Under the pieces are notes generated by a model. It had not been told where the DNA came from and searched no databases. It saw only the letters and a list, made by a program, of their open reading frames with translations. Position numbers and translations under genes: made by a program. A stretch of 12,149 nt of DNA from an uncultured Candidatus Midichloriaceae bacterium (lineage in GTDB: Bacteria > Pseudomonadota > Alphaproteobacteria > Rickettsiales > Midichloriaceae): assembly GCA_905479795.1 (NCBI GenBank), contig CAJQNX010000092.1, forward strand, positions 1-12,149, read 5' to 3'. The first letter of the stretch is position 1, and each line of letters opens with the position of its first letter. Positions 6,716 to 12,149 of the stretch are shown one piece after another.

Positions 6716-7387
6716 TTATAGCTCTTGTTGAACTGAATCACCGTACATAAAATTTACAGCTGTATCATATAAGCTATATACACTGTCTATACAATATTGC
6801 CCCCAAGTTAATAGCCGCTCCTCAAAGTTCAATTCTGTTGGTTGATTAGAAGCAGCAGCCTGGGTATCAATAGGAATTTCATTAGCCATTGTTTCTTTAT
6901 ACAATTTTAGGGATTTTTTCATAACTTCTTCTAAGTATTTTGTTGGCAAATGATATGCATTATCAACCCCCCTCTTTAAATTATTATCAATAAAATCGTC
7001 ATTAAAAAAAGTATTACTTTTATCAAATAATACCTTTTCACTTTCTTCTTTCACTAATCTTTCAGAAAACACAGTATATTTGTTTCCTCCAGCCTCTAGC
7101 ATCCCCTTCTCATTTTTTTCCATCAAAGCAAGATATTTTATAGAAGCTATATCATATATTTTGTTTATCTTATTATACACATCTTCGTAACCAAAAGGAG
7201 CCAGTTCACCTACTACATTTTTCTCTCAAAATAACTCTAAATCCTTCATTGTAGTTACATTACTACTATGGAATACCAGATTACCCTTTTCAGATAAAAT
7301 AGGTACACAGTTATAGTAAGAATACATATCTTTGCCAGGTCCAAAAACCCCCACTTGTTTCTTAATATCGCAAATCACTGAAAACAT
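6716..7387 (-). pseudogene. Unrecognised gene interrupted by an in-frame TGA
   Basis: An ATG at 7387, preceded by GAGGT at suitable spacing, opens a frame MFSVICDIKKQVGVFGPGKD that runs 53 codons to a TGA at 7228-7226. It then continues in the same frame for 169 codons to a TAA at 6716. A GTG at 7180 could restart a 154-residue product, MYNKINKIYDIASIKYL and so on. The protein is mixed charged/hydrophobic with no signal peptide or motif I know. Near the end is FEERLLTWGQYCIDSVYSLY, possibly amphipathic. The TGA may come from a CGA arginine codon by one C-to-T change (inference). Good start signals and one clean stop suggest a recent break; readthrough or internal restart cannot be excluded. 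A terminator hairpin lies 28 nt past the end. Confidence 0.6.
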
Positions 7388-7400
7388 CACGCTACCTCAA
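7378..7400 (-). promoter_or_regulatory. Ribosome binding site deciding the ATG at 7387
   Basis: Just upstream of the ATG at 7387 the minus strand reads TTGAGGTAGCGTG. GAGG lies about 7-8 nt from the start codon, a good Shine-Dalgarno site in a window where most genes lack one. It supports 7387 rather than the GTG at 7180 as the original start. Confidence 0.5.
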
Positions 7401-7413
7401 AATTAAAAAACGA

Positions 7414-7442
7414 ATCGTACAATATAAAAACTATATTTACAA
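7414..7442 (-). promoter_or_regulatory. Possible promoter of the TGA-interrupted gene
   Basis: Minus-strand TTGTAA (7442-7437) and TACGAT (7419-7414) are spaced by 17 nt, about 25 nt before the ATG at 7387. This is moderately good for a sigma-70 site, but the sequence around it is very AT-rich. Confidence 0.35.
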
Positions 7443-7488
7443 AGTTTTTTTTATATGCTCTTGTTCAAAACTTAGACAATTTTTAGTA

Positions 7489-7524
7489 GATAGTAAAAAT
7501 ATAGAACTACTTTCATTTACTATC
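7489..7524. repeat. 9-bp inverted repeat upstream of the broken gene
   Basis: GATAGTAAA (7489-7497) and TTTACTATC (7516-7524) are perfect complements separated by 18 nt. There is no T tract in a terminator position. It might be a regulatory site or a relic; nothing else is visible between 7443 and 7555. Confidence 0.4.
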
Positions 7525-7618
7525 AATAACAGCATACTGACAGATTATTTTTCCCTACTTGCTGATTACACCAACTCTATTTTCTTTAACTTTAGCAGCA
7601 CGTGTCGAGCCTCTTTTC

Positions 7619-7930
7619 TCACCCCCCCCTTTTTTTTCTCTTTTTGAATTGATAATTAGCTACTTTATATGGGAATTTTGTTTTTGCTACAGGAATAGCA
7701 AGTATATTATTATTCATTCCTTTGCTTTCTTTTTTCTCTTCTTCCTCTTTACTCTCTTTTCCTCTGGATTGCATAAGTCCATTTGTATTATTAGTAAAAT
7801 AGCTATGCGCATTATATGTATTAATATAGTCAGCCATAAACATTACATCCCTCTCTATGGAGTCTGTTATGAATTGATCTAAGGGTATTATATAAGAAGT
7901 ATACACTTCCTGATAAGCCATTCCTCGCAA
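7619..7930 (-). pseudogene. Unrecognised ORF ending at a poly-A/poly-G tract, probable frameshift
   Basis: An open frame of 103 codons from a TTG at 7930 (or the ATG three codons later at 7921) with no usable ribosome binding site: GAGGA touches the ATG. The product has a tyrosine-rich N-terminal part (MAYQEVYTSYIIPLDQF), a highly charged KESKEEEEKKESK linker and a basic tail KKRKKRGG. The stop comes directly after A8 G8 (7637-7622). With one G fewer the frame would continue for about 21 more sensible codons, GEKRGSTRAAKVKENRVGV and on to a TAG at 7555. That suggests a slipped or variable tract, a sequencing error or a decaying gene. No family recognised. It may be a downstream piece of the same locus as the two ORFs before it. 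Confidence 0.45.
7622..7637. repeat. Homopolymer pair C8T8 (minus strand A8G8)
   Basis: Eight C (7622-7629) followed by eight T (7630-7637) on the plus strand. G/C runs of this length stand out in so AT-rich a sequence. It lies at the exact point where the minus-strand reading frame is lost, a typical site for slippage. Confidence 0.8.
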
Positions 7931-7935
7931 ATATT

Positions 7936-8121
7936 TTAGGATAATGCTGCTTGATATGCTTTTGCTTTTTCAACTATCCTCTGCAGCTCTTCTGAGGGTA
8001 TTAAAATTTTATATATTCTCATCAACTTATCATTCCCTATTGAATAATTTTGAAATTCAAATGTACTTATTTCTTTAGCTGAAAGTTGTATTTCCATTTC
8101 TTCAGCAATTTCTTTCTTCAT
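7936..8121 (-). CDS. Unrecognised small charged protein, possibly part of a frameshifted gene
   Basis: A 61-residue frame starting MKKEIAEEMEIQLSAKEIST and ending EELQRIVEKAKAYQAALS. It is rich in Glu, Lys, Ile and Leu and would form helices; nothing identifies a family. The frame is open upstream to the G7 tract at 8153-8159. If that tract had one more G, this ORF would be fused to the ORF beginning at 8285, whose peptide ends in a Pro-Gly-Gly run at that spot. I therefore read it as the C-terminal part of a roughly 112-codon gene that has lost its frame, with the natural end at the TAA here. Independent translation from the ATG at 8121 is possible, but there is no good ribosome binding site. 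Confidence 0.45.
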   Translation of the reverse strand: MKKEIAEEMEIQLSAKEISTFEFQNYSIGNDKLMRIYKILIPSEELQRIVEKAKAYQAALS

Positions 8122-8135
8122 ACTTTTATCGTAAC

Positions 8136-8285
8136 TTAAACTTTTTTCAACTCCCCCCCAGGCAATGAATGCACTCTATATTTATCATCCAACTCCCCTT
8201 TGGCTATAGCTTGATAATTATATTGTTTTTATGCTAATACATTTACCCCATCTGTAAACATTGCATAAACTTTTGTAATACGCAT
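8136..8285 (-). pseudogene. Unrecognised short gene with in-frame TAA and G-tract frameshift
   Basis: An ATG at 8285 is preceded by AGGGG six nt upstream, a good ribosome binding site. The frame reads MRITKVYAMFTDGVNVLA, then a TAA at 8231-8229 (codon 19), then continues KQYNYQAIAKGELDDKYRVH and SLPGG to the G7 tract, ending at a TAA at 8138. Beyond the G tract the sensible continuation is in the next frame, the ORF ending at 7936. So the locus has at least two lesions. Alternatively the first 18 codons form a leader peptide. No similarity recognised. I judge it a decayed gene from the same lineage-specific cluster. Confidence 0.45.
8153..8159. repeat. Homopolymer C7 (minus strand G7) at a frame junction
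   Basis: Seven C in a row on the plus strand. On the minus strand an insertion of one G would join the reading frame begun at 8285 to the 61-codon frame ending at 7936. It is the second G run in this locus that sits on a frame break. Confidence 0.75.
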
Positions 8286-8320
8286 AATTTACCCCTAACA
8301 AATAATCTCTTCTCTATATG

Positions 8321-8488
8321 TTAGGCTATATCAATCACCATCTCTTTGCAATTTAAAATTGCACGCACTCTTGCTTTTAATGCTAGATAATGACTTGTTT
8401 TGGTGAAGTTAGCAAAATATGCGTAATAACAACCATTACTGTTATATAAACTTAACTTAAAAATTGCCATGAATGCTGGAACACTCAT
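8321..8488 (-). CDS. Possible small protein, or coding-like repeat element
   Basis: A 55-codon frame (ATG at 8488, or 49 codons from the ATG at 8470) lies between pnp and the decaying cluster. It reads MSVPAFMAIFKLSLYNSNGC, then YYAYFANFTKTSHYLALKAR, and ends VRAILNCKEMVIDIA. The composition is protein-like, with a basic helical centre. There is no clear ribosome binding site, and the first ATGs fall inside the hairpin at 8464-8493. I cannot name a family; a transposase C-terminal remnant or a dispersed palindromic element with an open frame are alternatives. It ends 36 nt before the ATG at 8285, in another frame. Confidence 0.3.
   Translation of the reverse strand: MSVPAFMAIFKLSLYNSNGCYYAYFANFTKTSHYLALKARVRAILNCKEMVIDIA
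8347..8363. repeat. 17-nt palindrome
   Basis: TGCAATTT-A-AAATTGCA is a perfect palindrome about a single central base. It lies inside the small ORF. It has no loop for a terminator, so it would be a protein-binding site or part of a palindromic element. Confidence 0.45.
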
Positions 8489-8493
8489 GGCAA
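8464..8493 (-). terminator. Probable intrinsic terminator of the truB-rpsO-pnp operon
   Basis: Read on the minus strand, TTGCCATGA (8493-8485) and TCATGGCAA (8472-8464) form a perfect 9-bp stem with a 12-nt loop, followed at once by TTTTT. It lies about 60 nt after the pnp stop codon. The same bases contain both candidate start codons of the small ORF downstream. Confidence 0.55.
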
Positions 8494-8552
8494 CTTAACG
8501 TAAAATTATATCTATTATCAACAATAAGTATTACTAAATTTAGCTAACCATA

Positions 8553-10895
8553 TTAATTGAATAATTTTTTAATAAAGCTTTTGGCATTAAATAAAGTTGG
8601 ATTCTTTTCCTCTTTGGTGTCTTTATTATGTTTACTTGGGTTACTTGGGTTACTTGGATTATTTGCTTTATTGTAATTAGGAGTTTTACTACGATTATCT
8701 CTTGGCATCACTCTTTTTTTCCTTACAAAATCTTGATCATTTTTTTTTTCAGGGCGTTGTTTTTTAGGCTCACTTTCCATCAATTTCTTCCAAGAATCCT
8801 GATTTAAAAATTCATCACTTTGCTCTACATTTTTCATGGTAAGCTTAATTTTTCCTTTATGATCCGTGCCAAGGTATTTCACATTCACAATCATTCCTTC
8901 AGCAAATATATCCTCTACATTTTCTATATTTCTGTCCGAAATCTCACTTACATGAACTAGCCCCTCTGTGGCACCTAAAAATCTTGCAAATCCACCAAAT
9001 TGCATAATTTTAGTTATTTTAGCACTATATATCTTACCCATTTCAGGTACTGCAACTACCTCTTCAATGATATTCAGAGCTTCTTTTAAGGTTACTTCAT
9101 CAGCAGCAAATATTTTGACATTACCATCATCCTCTATGTCAATTTTCACACCAGTTCTTTCACAAATATCTTTTATGTTTTTTCCACCAGGTCCAATTAA
9201 ATCTCTAATTTTATCTTTATTGATTTTTATAGAACTGATTCTAGGTGCGGAAGAGTTTAATTCATCTTTAGGTTTATCAATTAACTCATTCATTTTAGAT
9301 AATATATGGTGACATCCATCTTTAGCTTGAGAAATAGCTTTCTTCATTATTTCAATGGTTATTCCATTGATTTTTATGTCCATTTGTAATGCAGTAATTC
9401 CATCTTTTGTTGATGCTACTTTAAAGTCCATGTCGCCTAGTGCATCTTCATCACCAATAATATCTGAAAGAATTGCATGACGATCTTTTTCTAAAATCAA
9501 CCCCATTGCAATTCCTGCAACAGGAGTTTTAATTGGCACGCCTGCATCCATTAATGCTAACGTTGCTGCACAAACAGTTGCCATAGATGATGAACCATTT
9601 GACTCGGTAATTTCACTTACTACTCTTACAGTATATGGAAATTTTTCATCTTTGGGTAAAACTGGTGTAACAGCTTTAAGAGCTAATTTACCATGACCAA
9701 TTTCTCTCCTACCTGGCGGTCTAAGCATACCAACCTCTCCAACTGAATATGGAGGAAAGTTATAATGTAGCATAAATCTTTCATTAGAGGTTCCAGTGAT
9801 ATCATCTCTTAACTGCGAATCCTGAAGGCTTCCAAGTGTAACGATTGATAAAGATTGTGTTTCACCCCTTGTAAACAATGAAGATCCATGAGTTTGAGGT
9901 AAAAACCCAATTTCACAATTAATTTTTCGTATTTCTTCTAAACTTCTTCCATCTATCCTGATGTTATTATCTAAAATTTTACCTCTAACCACTTCTTTTT
10001 TAAGCTTTTTGTATGCTAAATCAAATACATTTAGTTCGAAATCATCCTTTGTTGAATGATTATCTAATGCTTTTTTATATAGTACATCTAACTTTTCTTT
10101 CCTTTCACCTTTGTCAACAATTTCATATATACTTTTAACATCTTTATGAAGTTCTTTTTTTAATTTTCCAAATATGGTTTCAATATCTAATTTATTATAG
10201 TCATATTTGTCTTTTTTTGAATCAGCAGTAAATTCATCAATTAACTTTATAACAGGCTGTATATTTTTATGCGCCAACTCTATCGCAGAAACTAATTTTT
10301 CTTCATCTATTTCTTTAGCTGAAGATTCAATCATTAATACTGAATCAGTTGTACCAGCAATAACTAAATCTAATTCTGATTTTTCTAATTCTGCTATTGA
10401 TGGATTAAATACAAACTCACCATCAACTAAACCAACTTTTGTTGCTGCAAGCAAACTATCAAAAGGAAGTTCAGAAATTTTTAGTGCCGCTGCAGTACCT
10501 ATTATTGCTAAAATATCAGGTGGAGAATCACCATCATATGATAAAACTTTACAGATAACACTTACCTCATGCAAAAAATCTGCAGGAAACAAAGGTCTAA
10601 TCGGTCTATCAATCAACCTTGAAATTAATGCCTCTCTATCAGATGGCTTGCCTTCTCTTTTTATGAAGCCACCAGGAAATCTCCCTGCTGCATAATATTT
10701 CTCTAAATAATTTACAGATAAAGGGAAAAAATCAATACCCTCTTTTAATTTTTTACTAAAAGTTACTGTACATAAAACTACACTTTTCCCCATTCTTACC
10801 ACAACAGATGCATTAGCTTGTCTAGCTATCTTCCCTGTTTCTAATTCAATATTTTTACCATTCCACTCTATCGACTTTTTTACTATATTAAACAT
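8553..10895 (-). CDS. pnp: Polyribonucleotide nucleotidyltransferase (PNPase)
   Basis: A 780-residue exoribonuclease that degrades RNA 3'-to-5' with phosphate and works in RNA turnover. Order of domains: RNase PH-like 1 from the N terminus (MFNIVKKSIEWNGKNIELET, with FPGGFIKREGKPS near residue 80), a helical linker, RNase PH-like 2 with the acidic metal site GDMDFK (487-492), a KH domain (about 552-615, GPGGKNI at 568-574) and an S1 domain (about 621-689). A 91-residue tail follows. It is basic and low-complexity, holds three NPS repeats (746-754) and ends in FNAKSFIKKLFN. The core is fully intact. The start codon follows the rpsO TAA with no gap, so translation is probably coupled. The tail is variable in this family and its role here is unknown. 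Confidence 0.98.
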   Translation of the reverse strand: MFNIVKKSIEWNGKNIELETGKIARQANASVVVRMGKSVVLCTVTFSKKLKEGIDFFPLSVNYLEKYYAAGRFPGGFIKREGKPSDREALISRLIDRPIRPLFPADFLHEVSVICKVLSYDGDSPPDILAIIGTAAALKISELPFDSLLAATKVGLVDGEFVFNPSIAELEKSELDLVIAGTTDSVLMIESSAKEIDEEKLVSAIELAHKNIQPVIKLIDEFTADSKKDKYDYNKLDIETIFGKLKKELHKDVKSIYEIVDKGERKEKLDVLYKKALDNHSTKDDFELNVFDLAYKKLKKEVVRGKILDNNIRIDGRSLEEIRKINCEIGFLPQTHGSSLFTRGETQSLSIVTLGSLQDSQLRDDITGTSNERFMLHYNFPPYSVGEVGMLRPPGRREIGHGKLALKAVTPVLPKDEKFPYTVRVVSEITESNGSSSMATVCAATLALMDAGVPIKTPVAGIAMGLILEKDRHAILSDIIGDEDALGDMDFKVASTKDGITALQMDIKINGITIEIMKKAISQAKDGCHHILSKMNELIDKPKDELNSSAPRISSIKINKDKIRDLIGPGGKNIKDICERTGVKIDIEDDGNVKIFAADEVTLKEALNIIEEVVAVPEMGKIYSAKITKIMQFGGFARFLGATEGLVHVSEISDRNIENVEDIFAEGMIVNVKYLGTDHKGKIKLTMKNVEQSDEFLNQDSWKKLMESEPKKQRPEKKNDQDFVRKKRVMPRDNRSKTPNYNKANNPSNPSNPSKHNKDTKEEKNPTLFNAKSFIKKLFN
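8632..8658. repeat. 9-bp tandem repeat inside pnp
   Basis: TTACTTGGG occurs twice exactly (8632-8640, 8641-8649) and a third time with a G-to-A change (8650-8658); a degenerate fourth copy follows. On the coding strand it gives Asn-Pro-Ser three times in the PNPase tail. The unit is in frame, so copy-number change would alter tail length without frameshift. Confidence 0.85.
8740..8749. repeat. T10 run (minus strand A10) inside pnp
   Basis: Ten consecutive T on the plus strand, read as lysine codons in the low-complexity tail of PNPase. Poly-A runs of this length are slippage-prone in AT-rich genomes. The frame is intact here, and a slip would only change the last ~60 residues. Confidence 0.8.
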
Positions 10896-11168
10896 TTATA
10901 CCCTTTTAAGTTTCAATTCTTTTATTACTTTTTCATAACGATCATTATTTCTATTCTTTAAATAAATTAACAATCTTTTTCTTTTTACAACGAATACTAA
11001 CAAACCTCTTCGTGCTTGATAATCTTTCTTATTTATTTTTAAGTGTTCCGTAAGATTGCTTATGTGTTTTGTAAACAATGCAACTTGCACTTCACTTGAG
11101 CCAGTGTCATTTGCACCAGATGAAAATTTAGAAATTATTTCTTTTTTTAACTCTTTTGTAACCGACAT
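10896..11168 (-). CDS. rpsO: 30S ribosomal protein S15
   Basis: A 90-residue protein, the usual size of S15, which binds 16S rRNA helix 22 early in assembly of the small-subunit platform. Conserved segments are visible: TGSSEVQVALFTKHISNLTE (22-41), then KKDYQARRGLLVFVVKRKRL (46-65) followed by LIYLK. A strong ribosome binding site GGAGGA lies 6 nt before the ATG, overlapping the end of truB, whose stop is 13 nt upstream. The rpsO TAA is immediately followed by the pnp ATG. truB-rpsO-pnp is a widely conserved bacterial order. In several bacteria S15 and PNPase control this operon through its leader RNA; no such structure is obvious here. Confidence 0.97.
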   Translation of the reverse strand: MSVTKELKKEIISKFSSGANDTGSSEVQVALFTKHISNLTEHLKINKKDYQARRGLLVFVVKRKRLLIYLKNRNNDRYEKVIKELKLKRV

Positions 11169-11174
11169 CTAAAG

Positions 11175-11180
11175 TCCTCC
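11175..11180 (-). promoter_or_regulatory. Strong ribosome binding site of rpsO
   Basis: GGAGGA on the minus strand, 6 nt from the rpsO ATG at 11168 and directly after the truB stop codon. It is the best Shine-Dalgarno sequence in the window, fitting a highly expressed ribosomal protein. Confidence 0.75.
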
Positions 11181-11181
11181 A

Positions 11182-12009
11182 TTAAAATGTTTTTGTTGGT
11201 TTTAAGCAACCATCAGTATATATGCACAACGCTACTAGTTCATTGTTGCTTTTGATAGCCACTCTTGAATCATTCCCGAGTGATAGTTGATGAAAAACAA
11301 ATTGACCATTTTTCAGTTTCTTGGCATCACTTACGTCTAAATTATACACAGGGATGTCGTCTAGCACATAATCTAGGGGTAGAATTCTTGACGATATGTA
11401 ATCATAAAATTCGTCATTATGCAAGAAATCTTTTGTTATTTCAGCATTTATCATCCCCATGTTTTCAAAAATTCCGCTTTGATTCCTTCTCAATTCAACC
11501 ACATGAGCCAGTGTATTTAATGACTTAGCAAAATCCCTAGCAAGAGCTCTAACATAAAACCCTTTATTTGTTACGATATTAAATGTACTTAAATCATTTT
11601 CATGCGATAATAAAGAGAATCTCTTTAAATAAACTTTTTTTGATTTCAATACTAACTCTTCTCCTTTTCTTGCATATTCATAGGCTTTTCTTCCCTTCAC
11701 CTTAACAGCAGAAAATATTGGAGGAACTTGATCTATTTCTCCTATAAAACATTCTAATTTATCAGCAATTTGTTGCTTTGTAGGAATAATTTGGCAATTG
11801 CCCACAACATTTCCCGTCAGATCATCACTATCAGTTGAAATCCCCCATTTAACAGTAAACGTATAATTTTTTTCAAAATTCATCGCATATTCTACCAGCT
11901 TAGTAGCCCTTCCAAGCGCCACTAATAAAAAACCAGAGGCAAAGGGATCAAGAGTTCCGCAATGCCCAGTCTTTACATCAAGTAATTTTTTAAATTTATT
12001 AATCGCTTG
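11182..12009 (-). CDS. truB: tRNA pseudouridine(55) synthase TruB, 5' part missing
   Basis: The enzyme that isomerises U55 in the T-loop of tRNAs. The first obvious in-frame start, a GTG at 11922, is not the real one. The frame continues upstream to about 12009 and encodes AINKFKKLLDVK followed by GHCGTLDPFASG. The Asp of GTLDP is the catalytic residue of the family, and it leads straight into LLVALGRATKL. Downstream are KNYTFTVKWGISTDSDD and the FSAVKVKGRKAYEYARKGEE segment, both typical. The C terminus ends GCLKPTKTF. Upstream of 12009 the sequence switches to a reverse complement of truB itself, and the frame meets a TAG at 12018. The first ~30 family residues are therefore absent from the window. 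It is followed by rpsO after 13 nt. Confidence 0.93.
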   Translation of the reverse strand, partial: QAINKFKKLLDVKTGHCGTLDPFASGFLLVALGRATKLVEYAMNFEKNYTFTVKWGISTDSDDLTGNVVGNCQIIPTKQQIADKLECFIGEIDQVPPIFSAVKVKGRKAYEYARKGEELVLKSKKVYLKRFSLLSHENDLSTFNIVTNKGFYVRALARDFAKSLNTLAHVVELRRNQSGIFENMGMINAEITKDFLHNDEFYDYISSRILPLDYVLDDIPVYNLDVSDAKKLKNGQFVFHQLSLGNDSRVAIKSNNELVALCIYTDGCLKPTKTF

Positions 12010-12149
12010 AAAGGGCTACTAAGCTGGTAGAATATGCGATGAATTTTGAAAAAAATTATACGTTTACTGTTAAATGGGGGATTTCAACTGATAGTGATGA
12101 TCTGACGGGAAATGTTGTGGGCAATTGCCAAATTATTCCTACAAAGCAA
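11773..12149. repeat. Large inverted repeat (fold-back) at the right end
   Basis: Bases 11773-11911 are a perfect reverse complement of 12011-12149 (139 bp). After a single mismatch (11912/12010) the match continues six more bases, to 11918/12004. The spacer is 85 nt. The right arm is cut by the window end, so it may be longer. The plus strand of the right arm re-encodes TruB residues ATKLVEYAMNFEKNYTF onwards. The junction shows a short shared CGCTTG sequence. It looks like a strand-switch chimera or a contig-end artefact; a genuine inverted duplication is the alternative. Confidence 0.9.

Noticed and set aside
7188..7387. TGA read as tryptophan or selenocysteine
   Set aside because: Essential genes here end in normal stops, no selenocysteine-type hairpin follows, and the neighbouring locus is also broken, so a nonsense mutation is simpler.
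7559..7882. Plus-strand 107-codon ORF rich in Phe and Ser
   Set aside because: Antisense to the charged minus-strand ORF; its hydrophobicity just reflects complementary Lys/Glu codons and it has no start signals.
10207..10695. Plus-strand 162-codon ORF
   Set aside because: Lies wholly within pnp on the opposite strand and has low-complexity Ser/Asn composition; PNPase is certain.
1..12149. CRISPR array, insertion sequence with terminal inverted repeats, or phage module
   Set aside because: No regularly spaced direct repeats, no transposase with DDE or related motifs and no recognisable phage gene were seen.

Overview
The window is strongly AT-rich and carries a tightly packed housekeeping set of alphaproteobacterial type: infA-maf, truB-rpsO-pnp and a thioredoxin-ccoG-dsbB-coq7 run, with long AT-rich spacers and decaying genes between them. 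This points to a Rickettsiales-like intracellular symbiont or parasite. That placement is inferred from gene content, gene order and base composition; no rRNA or other decisive marker is present.

Left part (1-2900). A partial 2-oxoglutarate/Fe(II) oxygenase on the minus strand runs off the left edge. Next comes an intact DHA2-type MFS drug exporter (minus), then an unrecognised multi-pass membrane protein on the plus strand.

Centre (2900-6700). Four minus-strand genes with short spacings (24, 15 and 2 nt) form a redox operon: thioredoxin, CcoG (copper/Fe-S protein of cbb3-oxidase assembly), DsbB (quinone-linked thiol oxidase) and Coq7 (ubiquinone hydroxylase). A promoter with a perfect TTGACA -35 box lies just upstream of the thioredoxin ATG. 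Divergent from it are infA and maf, 6 nt apart. A long hairpin after maf separates the convergent transcription units.

Accessory stretch (6700-8550). This is the least understood part. A 222-codon minus-strand gene has a good ribosome binding site and a plausible promoter but is cut by an in-frame TGA at codon 54. Upstream of it are pieces of one or more small unknown genes. They are broken by an in-frame TAA and by frame changes that coincide with runs of 7 and 8 G. A palindrome-rich 49-55 codon ORF sits between these and pnp. I recognise none of these proteins. The region looks like lineage-specific genes in decay, or genes with switchable homopolymer tracts.

Right part (8550-12149). pnp, rpsO and truB on the minus strand form the conserved RNA-processing/ribosomal operon. 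truB really extends upstream of its first in-frame GTG codon, through the catalytic GTLDP motif. It is interrupted at about 12009 because the last ~146 bases of the window are an almost perfect reverse complement of truB bases 11773-11918. This fold-back at the very end looks more like a chimeric or contig-end artefact than a natural gene arrangement.
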